DNA of 64,000 bases from NCBI RefSeq assembly GCF_003217475.1, contig NZ_QJSP01000003.1:124001-188000 (forward strand), given 5' to 3'. Both the position numbers and the translations under genes were made by a program. The notes under the pieces are model-generated. The model was not told where the DNA came from. It did no database searches and saw nothing but the letters and a program-made list of their open reading frames with translations. Source of the stretch: Williamsia limnetica. GTDB taxonomy: Bacteria; Actinomycetota; Actinomycetes; Mycobacteriales; Mycobacteriaceae. Below, piece by piece: positions 6,697 to 15,748 of this stretch (its first letter is position 1; each line of letters begins with the position of its first letter).

Positions 6697-8634
6697 ATGA
6701 ATGTTCTCGCACCCACGAACGTGGCAACTGCGCTCGCGCAGCGAGTTCGCACACCCCGCTTCGATCGGCTGTGGTCGGTCACCGAGTTTCGCTGGGCAAC
6801 CGCATCCCTCGCCCTGTGCATCGCCGGAGGTGTTGCACAACTGTCCGGGTCCGCGCCTTGGATCTGGTGGACGCTCTACCTGGCCTGCTACGCCGCGGGC
6901 GGGTGGCAGCCCGGCTTGGAAGGGTTGCAAGCTCTGCGTCATCGAGTACTCGACGTCGACCTCCTGATGGTCGTCGCCGCGATCGGCGCGGCCGGCATCG
7001 GCCAGGTGTTCGACGGCGCACTGCTCATCGTCATCTTCGCGACGTCCGGCGCGCTCGAAGCGGTGGCTACCTCACGAACTGCCAACTCTGTCCGTGGACT
7101 CCTCGACCTCGCGCCGCAGCAGGCCACCCTGGTCACCTCCGATGGCGCGGAGGCACGCGTGTCGTGCCGCCGGCTACGCGTCGGCGACCACATCTTGGTC
7201 CGACCGGGTGAACGCATCGGGGCCGACGGACACGTGATCGAGGGTGCAGGAGAGGTCGATCAGGCCTCGATCACCGGAGAACCCATGCCGGAACGAAAAG
7301 GACCTGGCGACAACGTGTTCGCAGGCACCCTCAACGGGAGCGGCGCCCTCCGGGTCGAGGTCGGACGCGATCCGTCCGACACCGTCATGGCCCGGATCGT
7401 GGCGATGGTCGACGCGGCATCCGCGACGAAGGCGACCACCCAACTGTTCATCGAGAAGTTCGAGCAACGGTATTCGGTCGGCGTGGTGGTCGCCACGCTG
7501 GCGCTGTTTGCAATCCCGTTGTCGTTCGGTGCCGACCTGCAGCCAACCCTGCTGCGCGCCATGACCTTCATGATCGTGGCATCACCGTGTGCCGTGGTGC
7601 TCGCGACCATGCCGCCGCTGTTCTCGGCCATCGCGAACGCCGGCAGACACGGGGTGCTGGTCAAATCCGCAGTGGTGATGGAGCAACTGGGATCAGCCAC
7701 CGTCGTGGCATTCGACAAGACCGGCACGCTCACGAAAGGCGCACCGGTTGTGGTCGATGTCGTCGTCGACGCCGGATGGCCCCGCGACCGGGTGATGACG
7801 CTTGCCGCTGCGGCCGAAGCATCCAGCGAACACCCGGTAGGGCGGGCCATCGTCGCAGCAGCGCGCTCTTCCGATATCCCGATCCCCTCGGCGACCGCCT
7901 TCCTCGCACATGCCGGCCTTGGCGTCACCGCGACCGTCGGCGACCACCGGGTCGAGGTGTCACACCCGCGCCGTTCCCTTCCCGAGACCTTGCGACACGC
8001 CGTCAGCGACGCCGAAAGAAAAGGCCACACCGCGGTTCTCGTCTCGATCGACTCAGCGCCACGCGCTGTGGTCGCACTGCGGGACGAGGTGCGCGCCGAC
8101 GCGGCAACCACCGTGTCGCGGGTGAAGAAACTGACCGGCAACGACCCCATTCTGCTGACCGGGGACAACGTCGTCGCGGCCCGGGACCTGGCTGCAGCGG
8201 TCGGGATCGTCGACGTGCGAGCGGAGTTACTCCCCCATCACAAGGTGGAGGCCGTCGCCGACGCTGTCGAGGCAGGCGAGCAGGTTGTGGTGGTCGGCGA
8301 CGGAGTCAACGATGCCCCGGCGCTGGCTGCCGCGCACTGCGGAATTGCCATGGGCGGCAGCGGTAGCGATCTCACCATCGACACCGCCGACGCGATCGTG
8401 GTCCGTGACGATCTCAGCGCCGTGCCGGCAGTGATCGCGTTGTCACGCAAAGCACGCCGGGTGGTGTTCGCCAACCTCGCGATCGCCGCCGGGTTCATCA
8501 CATTTCTGGTGCTCTGGGACGTGTTCGGCCATCTGCCGCTGCCACTGGGCGTCGCCGGACACGAAGGCTCCACCATTGTGGTGGCACTCAACGGCCTCCG
8601 ACTGCTACGCGACAAGGCGTGGGAAGACAACTGA
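6697..8634 (+). CDS. ctpJ: P1B-4 type metal-exporting ATPase (CtpJ/CtpD-like, Co/Ni/Fe)
   Basis: A 645-aa P-type ATPase without an N-terminal heavy-metal-binding domain. It has the actuator motif TGEP, the transmembrane metal site SPC (Cys298), the phosphorylated Asp340 in DKTGTLT, the EHP motif in the nucleotide domain, the hinge GDGVNDAP and the last-helix motif HEGST. SPC plus HEGxT defines subgroup P1B-4, known exporters of Co2+, Ni2+ or Fe2+. The ATG at 6697 is preferred to 6676 because the latter is inside the operator's right arm. Divergence from nmtR matches the nmtR-nmtA/ctpJ pairing known in mycobacteria. Confidence 0.93.
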   Translation: MNVLAPTNVATALAQRVRTPRFDRLWSVTEFRWATASLALCIAGGVAQLSGSAPWIWWTLYLACYAAGGWQPGLEGLQALRHRVLDVDLLMVVAAIGAAGIGQVFDGALLIVIFATSGALEAVATSRTANSVRGLLDLAPQQATLVTSDGAEARVSCRRLRVGDHILVRPGERIGADGHVIEGAGEVDQASITGEPMPERKGPGDNVFAGTLNGSGALRVEVGRDPSDTVMARIVAMVDAASATKATTQLFIEKFEQRYSVGVVVATLALFAIPLSFGADLQPTLLRAMTFMIVASPCAVVLATMPPLFSAIANAGRHGVLVKSAVVMEQLGSATVVAFDKTGTLTKGAPVVVDVVVDAGWPRDRVMTLAAAAEASSEHPVGRAIVAAARSSDIPIPSATAFLAHAGLGVTATVGDHRVEVSHPRRSLPETLRHAVSDAERKGHTAVLVSIDSAPRAVVALRDEVRADAATTVSRVKKLTGNDPILLTGDNVVAARDLAAAVGIVDVRAELLPHHKVEAVADAVEAGEQVVVVGDGVNDAPALAAAHCGIAMGGSGSDLTIDTADAIVVRDDLSAVPAVIALSRKARRVVFANLAIAAGFITFLVLWDVFGHLPLPLGVAGHEGSTIVVALNGLRLLRDKAWEDN

Positions 8635-8685
8635 CCGGATCGCCTGGCCCGGGCCGGCGAAAGGAACGCCCTCGAGTGCGGCGGG

Positions 8686-9228
8686 TCAGGCCTCGGACAG
8701 GCGACGACGATACGCCGCCACGTGGGCCCGGTTGGCGCAACCACCATCGCTGCAGAACCGTCGTGATCGGTTGCGCGAGAAGTCGACGAACACCGATTCG
8801 CAGTCATCGCCGGCACAGGTCTTGAGTCGTTCGAGTTCGCCGGTACGGATGAGGTCGATGAGCGCCATGGCGTTCTCCGCCGCCATCCGGTCGGCCAGTG
8901 GAGCCTCGGCGTCGGTCACGTGGATGTGCCAGTCCCAGTTGTCATGCCGACTCAAGTACGGACGGGCGTCGGCTTCACGGAGTATGTCGTTGACCTCTCG
9001 AGCCACATCGTCGACCTCCATGGACCACAGGGTGTCGAGGCGTTTGCGCAGCTTCCGCACGGCCCCCAGCTCGGCATCGTCACCGTCGCGTCGACCCGAA
9101 TAGCCCTGCTCATCGAGGTACTCACTGAGCTGCGACAGGCTGGTCATGGTGTCGCCGTCGTTGCGCCCGGTGTTGATCAGCGCGGCTGTTGCGACCAACG
9201 CAAGATCGGTGTCATGAGCAAAAAGCAT
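8686..9228 (-). CDS. CGNR zinc-finger / ABATE-domain protein
   Basis: A 180-aa protein. The N-terminal ~125 residues form the helical ABATE stress-response domain; the C-terminal zinc finger contains CAGDDC, then FCSDGGCANR, the last part being the CGNR motif variant CANR, followed by the helix AHVAAYRRR. Such proteins are thought to be ligand-responsive DNA-binding regulators, but few have been studied. It is convergent with ctpJ and divergent from the EamA gene, which starts 89 bp away and is its best candidate target (inference). Confidence 0.87.
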   Translation of the reverse strand: MLFAHDTDLALVATAALINTGRNDGDTMTSLSQLSEYLDEQGYSGRRDGDDAELGAVRKLRKRLDTLWSMEVDDVAREVNDILREADARPYLSRHDNWDWHIHVTDAEAPLADRMAAENAMALIDLIRTGELERLKTCAGDDCESVFVDFSRNRSRRFCSDGGCANRAHVAAYRRRLSEA

Positions 9229-9316
9229 TTGACTCCTTACGGGCGATCGGCTTCACTGTAAGGAGTGTAATCGATATTGGTACTGACTTGCCACCGACTG
9301 CCCCGAGGAGAACCAG

Positions 9317-10402
9317 GTGAGCGACCCATCCCCACCGGGAACCGCCCGAAAACCTGCGTACGGCGTGCTGGTCGCGGTCACCTCTGCCGTCTGCTTCGGC
9401 ACCTCGGGCCCGCTCGCCAAAAGTCTCATCGACAGCGGATGGTCATCGGCCGCGGTGACCGCAGTCCGCCTCGGTCTGGGTTCCCTACTGCTCGTGATAC
9501 CGCTTGTTCTTCTGCGGCGCAGACTCTTTCGTGAACTCGCCAAATCTCCTCTGCTGGTGATCGCATACGGCGTACTGGGCGTCGCGGTGGTGCAACTGAG
9601 CTTCTTCAACGCCGTCCGCTACCTCGACGTCCCCGTCGCACTGCTGATCGAGTACTCCGGGCTGATCCTCGTCGTCGCCTACGACTGGCTGATCCGCGGC
9701 CGGACACCCACCATTCTGACCAGTTTCGGTTGCGTCACCGCACTCGCGGGCCTGGTCATGGTCATCCTCGGGGGCAGTGGGATCGGCGACATCGATCCGG
9801 TCGGTCTGATCTGGGCGATCGTCGCAGGTGTGGGCTTGGCAGGCTACTTCATCCTTGCCACCGAAGACTTCTCGCGTTCCGGCGGGAGCGTTGATCCGCT
9901 CGCACTCGCCGCGGGCGGACTCATGCTCGGCACCGTCGTGATCGCCGTCGCGGGGGCCGTCGGCCTGCTGCCGATGTCGATGAGCACCACCTCCCCCGTA
10001 CTCGCCGACACCGCGGTGCCGTGGTGGCTCGTCGCATTGGCCATCGCGGGGATCTCGACGAGCCTCGCGTACGTCACCGGCGTCACGGCGGTTCGCCTAC
10101 TCGGGGCGACCCCGGCATCGTTTGTCGCATTGATCGAGGTGGTCGCATCGGCGGCAGCGTCGTGGTGGCTGCTCGGCCAGACGATGGCCGCCGCTCAACT
10201 GGTCGGCGCCGCAGTCTTGCTCGCAGGACTCGTCGCGGTCAACTTCGGCGGCAGACCTCGCGCCACCTCTGACGACCTGTCACTCGACAACCCCTCACTC
10301 GACAACATCGAGGGCGGCCGCGACGATGCCGTCGGCATCGATCCCGTGATAGGCGTAGACGTCCGCGAGCGACCCGGTCTGACCAAAACGACTGACCCCT
10401 AA
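9317..10402 (+). CDS. EamA/DMT-family transporter
   Basis: A 361-aa drug/metabolite transporter with ten predicted membrane helices in two EamA repeats (about residues 12-145 and 160-310). The GTG start at 9317 follows a GAGGAG ribosome site at 9305. Residues after ~312 form a hydrophilic tail rich in Asp that reads 108 bp across the 3' end of the convergent transketolase-like gene. Substrate unknown; relatives export amino acids and metabolites. Confidence 0.9.
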   Translation: MSDPSPPGTARKPAYGVLVAVTSAVCFGTSGPLAKSLIDSGWSSAAVTAVRLGLGSLLLVIPLVLLRRRLFRELAKSPLLVIAYGVLGVAVVQLSFFNAVRYLDVPVALLIEYSGLILVVAYDWLIRGRTPTILTSFGCVTALAGLVMVILGGSGIGDIDPVGLIWAIVAGVGLAGYFILATEDFSRSGGSVDPLALAAGGLMLGTVVIAVAGAVGLLPMSMSTTSPVLADTAVPWWLVALAIAGISTSLAYVTGVTAVRLLGATPASFVALIEVVASAAASWWLLGQTMAAAQLVGAAVLLAGLVAVNFGGRPRATSDDLSLDNPSLDNIEGGRDDAVGIDPVIGVDVRERPGLTKTTDP

Positions 10403-12634
10403 CGCAGTTCCCGCTACGCCGTTGATGGTCGGGAGAAAGGCGAGGGTGTGTGGATGCCCGTCCAGCACGGTCACCATCGGCGCCGCGCGGTGTGTGGCAA
10501 AGATCTGGTCGAGAATCCAGGTCGGCGCATCACCATGACCGCGACGGGCCTGCAGCGCCTCGAACAACAGACCCGGACTGGTCACGCAGATCACCTCGGC
10601 GGACACTCCCTGTTTCTCCAGACGGTCCGCTGCCGCAAGGGTTTCGGTGATCACCGCACCCATCCCGACCAGGGTCACCGCAGGCTGCCGCACGTGTCGC
10701 ACGATGTAAGCGCCTGCCACCACCTGACGACGCCGACGCTCGCGGGCCGCCGGATCGTCCGGCACCGCGGCGAGCGCCTGACTCACGGGGCGAGTCGACA
10801 AGCGCAGATAGGACGACAATCCGCTCGGTCTGCCCAACCGCGCGATACACGACAAGAGCACCCACTCCGCGTCGAGCGCGAACGCCGGTTCATAGCTCAC
10901 GCAGTCGGGCTGCTCGAGGCCGATCGACGGTGTGGTGATCGATTGATGCGCACCACCTTCAGCGGCAAGTGTCACCCCAGACGGAGTGCCGACCAGGATC
11001 GATTGACCGCCCGCGTAGATACCGTACGACCACGGTTCCAGCGCCCGTCCGACAAACGGGTCGTACAACACCCCGATCGGGAACAGCGGCTGGCCCCACC
11101 TGCTCCACGTCGCGCCGAGTTCGCCGATCAATCCCACCAGATTTGTCTCGGCGATCCCGAGTTCCATGTGCTGGCCGGTCGGATTCTCGGTCCAGTGCAT
11201 CATCGTCTGCGCGTCGTCAGCGAACCAGTCGCGTCGTTCACTGGTCGACCAGACACCCACCTTGTTCAACCAACCCGCCAGGTTCGTCGTCGAACTGACA
11301 TCCGGACTGACCGTCACCACACGCTCGGCGACCGCAGGCGACTCACGGGTGAGATCGAGCAGTGCCCTGCCCAGCGCGGCCTGAGTCGTGGACGTTCCCG
11401 ACGGAGTGCGGCCGAAATCGGTCGGCACCGGCGGAGGAGCAGACGCCGGAACCGGTTCACGCCGCAGGGCCTCTGCGGTCCGCACGCACAGTCGCCCGGC
11501 ATCGCTCGACGCATCGAAACGGAGCCACGGCCGTTCCGGGTCCATTCCCAACTGTCCGGCGAAATCAGCGAATTGCTCGACCGTCAACAGTGAGGAATGG
11601 TTCTGAGGATGGCCCTCGGTGGGCAGCGCGTGCCCCTTGATGGTGTACGCGATGACAATCGTCGGCCTGGTGTCATCGATCTGCGCGAACGCCTGGCCCA
11701 ACGCATCGAGATCATGACCACCGAGGTTGCGGATCGCACTGAGCAGCGTGGAATCGTCGAGGTCGGCGATGATCGTCGCAACCGCATCCGCTCCCGGACC
11801 GTCCCCCGGCAACCTGGAACGCACCGCCTCGGCGTCACACCGCAGCAACCGTTGGTACTCGGGATTCGACATCTGCACGATGCGAGCTCTCAGCGCGTCA
11901 CCACCGGGTCGCGCGAACAGCGATTCGAGAATCGCGCCGAATTGAACGGTGATGACCTGCCATCCGGCCGCGGAGAACATCTTCTCCAATCGACCGGCAG
12001 CGATGTTCGGGACCACCCGGTCCAACGACTGCCGATTCATGTCGACGATCCAGACGATCTCGCCCATCTCCGCCACCGATGGATCACCTATCGCTTCCCA
12101 GACGGCGCCCTCGTCGAGTTCCGCATCACCCACGAGCGAATACTGCCTCCCCGTACCCGCACCGCCGAACGTCGTCTCGACGTATCTGCGCGCCATCGCG
12201 CCCCAGATGGGCGCGGTGGCACCGATCCCCACCGAGCCGGTCGAATAGTCCACCGGATCCGGATCCTTGACGCGACTGGGGTAACTCTGCAGGCCCCCGA
12301 ACTCGCGCAAGGTCGTCAGATACTTCTCCTCGAGTTCACCCAGCAGGTAGTTGATCGCGTGCAACACCGGCGAGGCGTGCGGCTTCACCGAGACCCGATC
12401 TCCCGGGCGCAGGTGCTCGAACCACAGCGCTGTCATGATCGAGGTGATCGACGCGCACGACGCCTGATGGCCACCGACTTTCATGCCGCTCTCGTTCGGC
12501 CGAATCCGGTTGGCGTGGTGAATGATAGACGTCGCGGTCCAGAGCACCCGTTGTTCGATGTCCCGCAACGCCGCTGCGTGGTCGGAATCGTGTGACGACG
12601 TAGCGTCCACGGGGGCCTCGGCTTCGTCTGTCAT
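10295..12634 (-). CDS. Transketolase / pyruvate dehydrogenase E1-like TPP enzyme
   Basis: From the ATG at 12634 this is a 779-aa thiamine-diphosphate enzyme with the three transketolase-fold domains. The TPP/Mg site is GDAELDEGAVWEAI, with the closing Asn of MNRQSLD about 30 residues on; an early catalytic His lies in KPHASPV. The middle domain holds ELGIAETNLVGL. It is shorter than homodimeric AceE (about 900 aa) and lacks a lipoyl domain. It may act as a 2-oxo-acid dehydrogenase E1 or as a stand-alone transketolase-like enzyme. The upstream extension to 12820 has poor coding character. The 3' end overlaps the EamA gene antisense by 108 bp. Confidence 0.85.
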   Translation of the reverse strand: MTDEAEAPVDATSSHDSDHAAALRDIEQRVLWTATSIIHHANRIRPNESGMKVGGHQASCASITSIMTALWFEHLRPGDRVSVKPHASPVLHAINYLLGELEEKYLTTLREFGGLQSYPSRVKDPDPVDYSTGSVGIGATAPIWGAMARRYVETTFGGAGTGRQYSLVGDAELDEGAVWEAIGDPSVAEMGEIVWIVDMNRQSLDRVVPNIAAGRLEKMFSAAGWQVITVQFGAILESLFARPGGDALRARIVQMSNPEYQRLLRCDAEAVRSRLPGDGPGADAVATIIADLDDSTLLSAIRNLGGHDLDALGQAFAQIDDTRPTIVIAYTIKGHALPTEGHPQNHSSLLTVEQFADFAGQLGMDPERPWLRFDASSDAGRLCVRTAEALRREPVPASAPPPVPTDFGRTPSGTSTTQAALGRALLDLTRESPAVAERVVTVSPDVSSTTNLAGWLNKVGVWSTSERRDWFADDAQTMMHWTENPTGQHMELGIAETNLVGLIGELGATWSRWGQPLFPIGVLYDPFVGRALEPWSYGIYAGGQSILVGTPSGVTLAAEGGAHQSITTPSIGLEQPDCVSYEPAFALDAEWVLLSCIARLGRPSGLSSYLRLSTRPVSQALAAVPDDPAARERRRRQVVAGAYIVRHVRQPAVTLVGMGAVITETLAAADRLEKQGVSAEVICVTSPGLLFEALQARRGHGDAPTWILDQIFATHRAAPMVTVLDGHPHTLAFLPTINGVAGTALGVSRFGQTGSLADVYAYHGIDADGIVAAALDVVE

Positions 12635-12785
12635 ACGGTGATCCTGCCCTGCCTCGAAGGACTCGGGCAAGGGCCCGGGCCTCGGACGTGCACTGGTTTG
12701 CGGTCGCCCTGGCCGGGTACACCCCAGTGTCATTCCCGCATGAACCGAAGCGGGAGTGCGTACGCGAAACCAAAGGAGCTCTATC

Positions 12786-13481
12786 GTGGCGAAAATTCTG
12801 TTCGTGGTGACCGGAGCCAAGCACTGGACACTGGCCGACGGCTCCCAGCATCCGACCGGCTTCTGGGCCGAGGAGTTCGTCGCACCCTACGATGCGTTCA
12901 CCGAAGCCGGGCACGAGGTGGTGGTCGCCACCCCCGGTGGTGTCGTCCCGGTGGTGGACGAGGGCAGCCTGAGCGCCGAAATGAACGGCGGCAAGGAGAA
13001 CGCCGATGCGATCGCTGAGAAGGTTCGATCGAACTCTGCCCTGAAACAACCGATTTCACTGGATGCGGTGGCCCTTGACGACTACATTGCAGTGTTCTAT
13101 CCCGGCGGCCACGGGCCCATGGAAGATCTGGCTGTCGATCCGACCTCGGGTGCATTGCTGAACGACGTGATCGATTCAGGCAAGCCGCTCGGCGTGGTGT
13201 GCCATGCTCCCGCCGCGTTCCTGGCTGCGAAGCGGGCCGACGGTTCTCCTACGTTCACCGGGTACCAGGTCACCGGGTTCTCCAATGCCGAGGAAGATCA
13301 GGCAGGCCTGGCCGACAAGGCGAAATGGCTACTGCAGGACCGACTGGTGGAACTCGGCGTCGACTACCAGGAGGGCGAGCCCTGGGCACCGAAGGTCGTC
13401 GTCGACCGCACCCTCTTCACGGGCCAGAACCCCGCATCGTCGGCACCACTCGCCGAAAAGATCCTGTCGGCCCTCGCCTGA
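12786..13481 (+). CDS. DJ-1/PfpI-family (Hsp31-like) protein
   Basis: A 231-aa class I glutamine-amidotransferase-like protein from the GTG at 12786, seven bases after the ribosome site AAAGGAG. The nucleophile elbow is VVCHAPAA with Cys139, and the preceding YPGGHGPMEDL block supplies the acidic partner and oxyanion region. Relatives are glyoxalase III/deglycases or Hsp31-type chaperones that protect against methylglyoxal and other stress. It is divergent from the transketolase-like gene. Confidence 0.9.
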   Translation: MAKILFVVTGAKHWTLADGSQHPTGFWAEEFVAPYDAFTEAGHEVVVATPGGVVPVVDEGSLSAEMNGGKENADAIAEKVRSNSALKQPISLDAVALDDYIAVFYPGGHGPMEDLAVDPTSGALLNDVIDSGKPLGVVCHAPAAFLAAKRADGSPTFTGYQVTGFSNAEEDQAGLADKAKWLLQDRLVELGVDYQEGEPWAPKVVVDRTLFTGQNPASSAPLAEKILSALA

Positions 13482-13558
13482 CACCGATCGCGGCCACCGG
13501 CATGGCGGCGTCCCACCCCTCGCGGAATTAAACGGACCGTGGTTTCATTTAACCTGTC

Positions 13559-14578
13559 ATGAAGAACATCGGATTCCTTTCCTTCGGGCACTGGTCTGAC
13601 TCGCCCGGCTCGCAGACCCGGTCGGCGGGCGATACGTTGCTGCAGTCGATCGACCTCGCGGTCGCCGCCGAAGAGCTCGGCGCGGACGGTGCATATTTCC
13701 GTGTGCACCACTTCGCCCGGCAACTCGCCTCACCGTTTCCGCTTCTGGCGGCAGTGGGCGCGAAGACCAACCGCATCGAAATCGGCACCGGCGTGATCGA
13801 CATGCGCTACGAGAACCCGATGTACATGGCCGAGGACGCCGGGGCCGCCGATCTCATCTCCGAAGGCCGACTACAGCTGGGCATCAGCAGAGGATCCCCC
13901 GAGCAGGTGATCAACGGCTACCAATATTTCGGCTATGTGCCGGGTGATGAGACCACAGATGCCGACATGGCGCGTGAACACACTGACGTCTTCCTCAAGG
14001 TCATCGAGAACGCGAAGTTCGCGCAGCCCAATCCGTCACCGATGTTCCCGAATCCGCCGGGAGCACTGGGCATCGAGCCGCAGTCCCCGGGCCTGCGGGA
14101 CCGTATCTGGTGGGGCGCCGGCAGTCGCGCCACCGCAGAATGGACCGCCCAGCAGGGAATGAATTTGATGAGCTCAACGCTCTTGACCGAAGACACCGGG
14201 GTCCCGTTCCACCAATTACAAGCCGAGCAGATCTCCCTGTTCCGTGAGGCCTGGAAAACTGCGGGCCACGTGCGGGAGCCACGAGTGTCGGTGAGTCGCA
14301 GCATCTTCGCACTCACAGACGATCGTGATCGCGCCTACTTCGGCCGCGGTGGCGACGACGCCGATCAGGTCGGTGTCATCGACGGCGGAATCGCCAGGTT
14401 CGGCCGGAGCTACGCCGACGAGCCCGATCGGCTCATCGAGCAACTCCGAGAGGACGAGGCCATCGCGGCGGCCGATACCCTGCTGCTGACCGTCCCGAAT
14501 CAGCTCGGTGTCGAGTACAACGCCCACGTCATCGAATCGATCCTCGAGCACGTCGCCCCGGCACTCGGCTGGCGCTGA
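13559..14578 (+). CDS. LLM-class flavin-dependent oxidoreductase
   Basis: A 339-aa luciferase-like TIM-barrel protein. Typical segments are the N-terminal DGAYFRVHHFARQ, EIGTGVIDMRYENP at ~residue 72, LQLGISRGSPEQVINGY at ~105, and WGAGSRATAEW at ~185. It should use FMNH2 or F420 as cofactor; the sequence alone does not say which. The ATG at 13559 has only a weak ribosome site. It stands alone between the DJ-1 gene and a 532-bp gap. Confidence 0.88.
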   Translation: MKNIGFLSFGHWSDSPGSQTRSAGDTLLQSIDLAVAAEELGADGAYFRVHHFARQLASPFPLLAAVGAKTNRIEIGTGVIDMRYENPMYMAEDAGAADLISEGRLQLGISRGSPEQVINGYQYFGYVPGDETTDADMAREHTDVFLKVIENAKFAQPNPSPMFPNPPGALGIEPQSPGLRDRIWWGAGSRATAEWTAQQGMNLMSSTLLTEDTGVPFHQLQAEQISLFREAWKTAGHVREPRVSVSRSIFALTDDRDRAYFGRGGDDADQVGVIDGGIARFGRSYADEPDRLIEQLREDEAIAAADTLLLTVPNQLGVEYNAHVIESILEHVAPALGWR

Positions 14579-15110
14579 CGTCGGATCCCCGATTTGTCCG
14601 GGGAAACGCCGAACCCAACCGAGGCCTGAAGTTGCTCGAGCACCGAACTACTGTCCGTCAAATCTTCGAAGAGATGGCGGCGCAGTATTCGATTTGTTCC
14701 GGACGCCTTTCATGCTCATCACGTCTCTACCGCTGATGAGCGCAACGATCATGCCCGCGGCATCAGCGATGGAGCGTGAGCAACGACTCATCTCGGCATC
14801 TTGGCTGGATCCGAGCCTTCAGATGTCGTGTTTTGACGATCGGGAACTATCTTTCAATAGCGACATCAGCCGAGAAGGATCGTGTTATTCCGAATCGAAA
14901 CCCCGCAGCGTACAACGATTTTCACACTCATTGAACGCTGCAGCTGGTTTCATGTTGCCGCGGGTCGATCTCATGAAGACTCACCAAGTCGATCTACTTA
15001 CTCCACCGATACCCGGCCAGTAGACCGAACGTAGTACAGATCAACGCCGCGACCCGCTATTGTTGACAAAGAACCAGACAACCGCTAATCCAAAAGGACG
15101 TGCAGCCGAA
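14579..15110. other. 532-bp intergenic region upstream of lsr2
   Basis: No frame here has convincing coding character. It is less GC-rich than its surroundings and holds an inverted repeat GCTCATCA (14714-14721) / TGATGAGC (14734-14741). A long leader or several promoters for lsr2 would be plausible, as lsr2 is usually autoregulated (inference). Confidence 0.5.
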
Positions 15111-15473
15111 GTGGCAACAGTAACTCGATTCGAATTCGTCGACGACATCGACGGCAAACCCCTCGACGTAGAAGATGTCAACGTCGTTCAGTGGGCCTGG
15201 CTGGGCGTCGAGTACGAATTCGAGACCAGCACAGCGAATCTCGATCGCATCGAAAACGGCCGCCTCCCCGTCTCCACTCTGCTCGCGAAGTCGCGTCGCA
15301 CCGGCGGGCGCAAGAAATCGCCCTCTCAGAGTTCCGCATCGAAGCCGGCCACGTCGGCCGGCGGCACCGATACCAAAGCCATCCGTGAATGGGCCCAGCA
15401 GAACGGGTACGAGGTCTCCGACCGCGGCCGCATCCCTGCCAACATCGTCGAAGCGTTCACCAGCGCGCACTGA
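15111..15473 (+). CDS. lsr2: Lsr2-family nucleoid-associated protein
   Basis: A 120-aa H-NS-like protein from the GTG at 15111, preceded by AAAAGGA. The N-terminal dimerisation part begins VTRFEFVDDIDGKP; a basic Ser-rich linker follows; the C-terminal DNA-binding domain reads IREWAQQNGYEVSDRGRIP with the AT-hook-like RGR loop that inserts into the minor groove of AT-rich DNA. It silences foreign and AT-rich genes in Mycobacteriales. The N-terminus is less conserved than canonical Lsr2, so it may be a second paralogue. It ends in a strong terminator. Confidence 0.93.
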   Translation: MATVTRFEFVDDIDGKPLDVEDVNVVQWAWLGVEYEFETSTANLDRIENGRLPVSTLLAKSRRTGGRKKSPSQSSASKPATSAGGTDTKAIREWAQQNGYEVSDRGRIPANIVEAFTSAH

Positions 15474-15507
15474 TACACCCGCGTCTGGAATAAGCTGATC
15501 GACCACC

Positions 15508-15556
15508 GGCCGGCCGGTTCGACCCTGATGATCAGAGTCGGATCGGCCGGCTTTTT
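15508..15556 (+). terminator. Rho-independent terminator of lsr2
   Basis: A GC-rich stem with outer arms GCCGGCC and GGCCGGC and an inner GAC/GTC pairing is followed directly by CTTTTT. Confidence 0.8.
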
Positions 15557-15606
15557 CGTGCGCCGAATGCGGATACGAGTACTCCGTTGACCCTCCGCCA
15601 CAAAAG

Positions 15607-15662
15607 CACACCGTTGCGTTAAAAGCACACGATCAAACGTGTGATTGTGACTCAACGGTGTG
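15607..15662. repeat. Nested inverted repeats
   Basis: Outer arms CACACCGTTG (15607-15616) and CAACGGTGTG (15653-15662) are perfect; inside them CACACG (15626-15631) and CGTGTG (15638-15643) form a second palindrome with a 6-nt loop. The set lies between the lsr2 terminator and the copper operator. Confidence 0.75.
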
Positions 15663-15703
15663 CATCCGTGTCAGATGCCCTGGCCTGCCACCTTGCCACG
15701 GGT

Positions 15704-15720
15704 ATACCCACTAGGGGTAT
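15704..15720. promoter_or_regulatory. CsoR/RicR-type copper operator
   Basis: The 17-bp palindrome ATACCCACTAGGGGTAT matches the copper operator form TACCC-N5-GGGTA known for mycobacterial RicR and CsoR. It ends 28 bp before the start of the LpqS-like gene, a promoter position. Confidence 0.85.
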
Positions 15721-15748
15721 ATTCTGAGAACGGAGGAGGCTTATCGGC

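Noticed and set aside
10448-11593. 381-aa plus-strand frame inside the transketolase-like gene
   Set aside because: No recognisable motif and composition of an antisense shadow; the minus frame carries the TPP motif.
14508-15023. 171-aa plus-strand frame downstream of the luciferase-family gene
   Set aside because: It starts inside the previous gene in another frame and shows no coding character in the gap.
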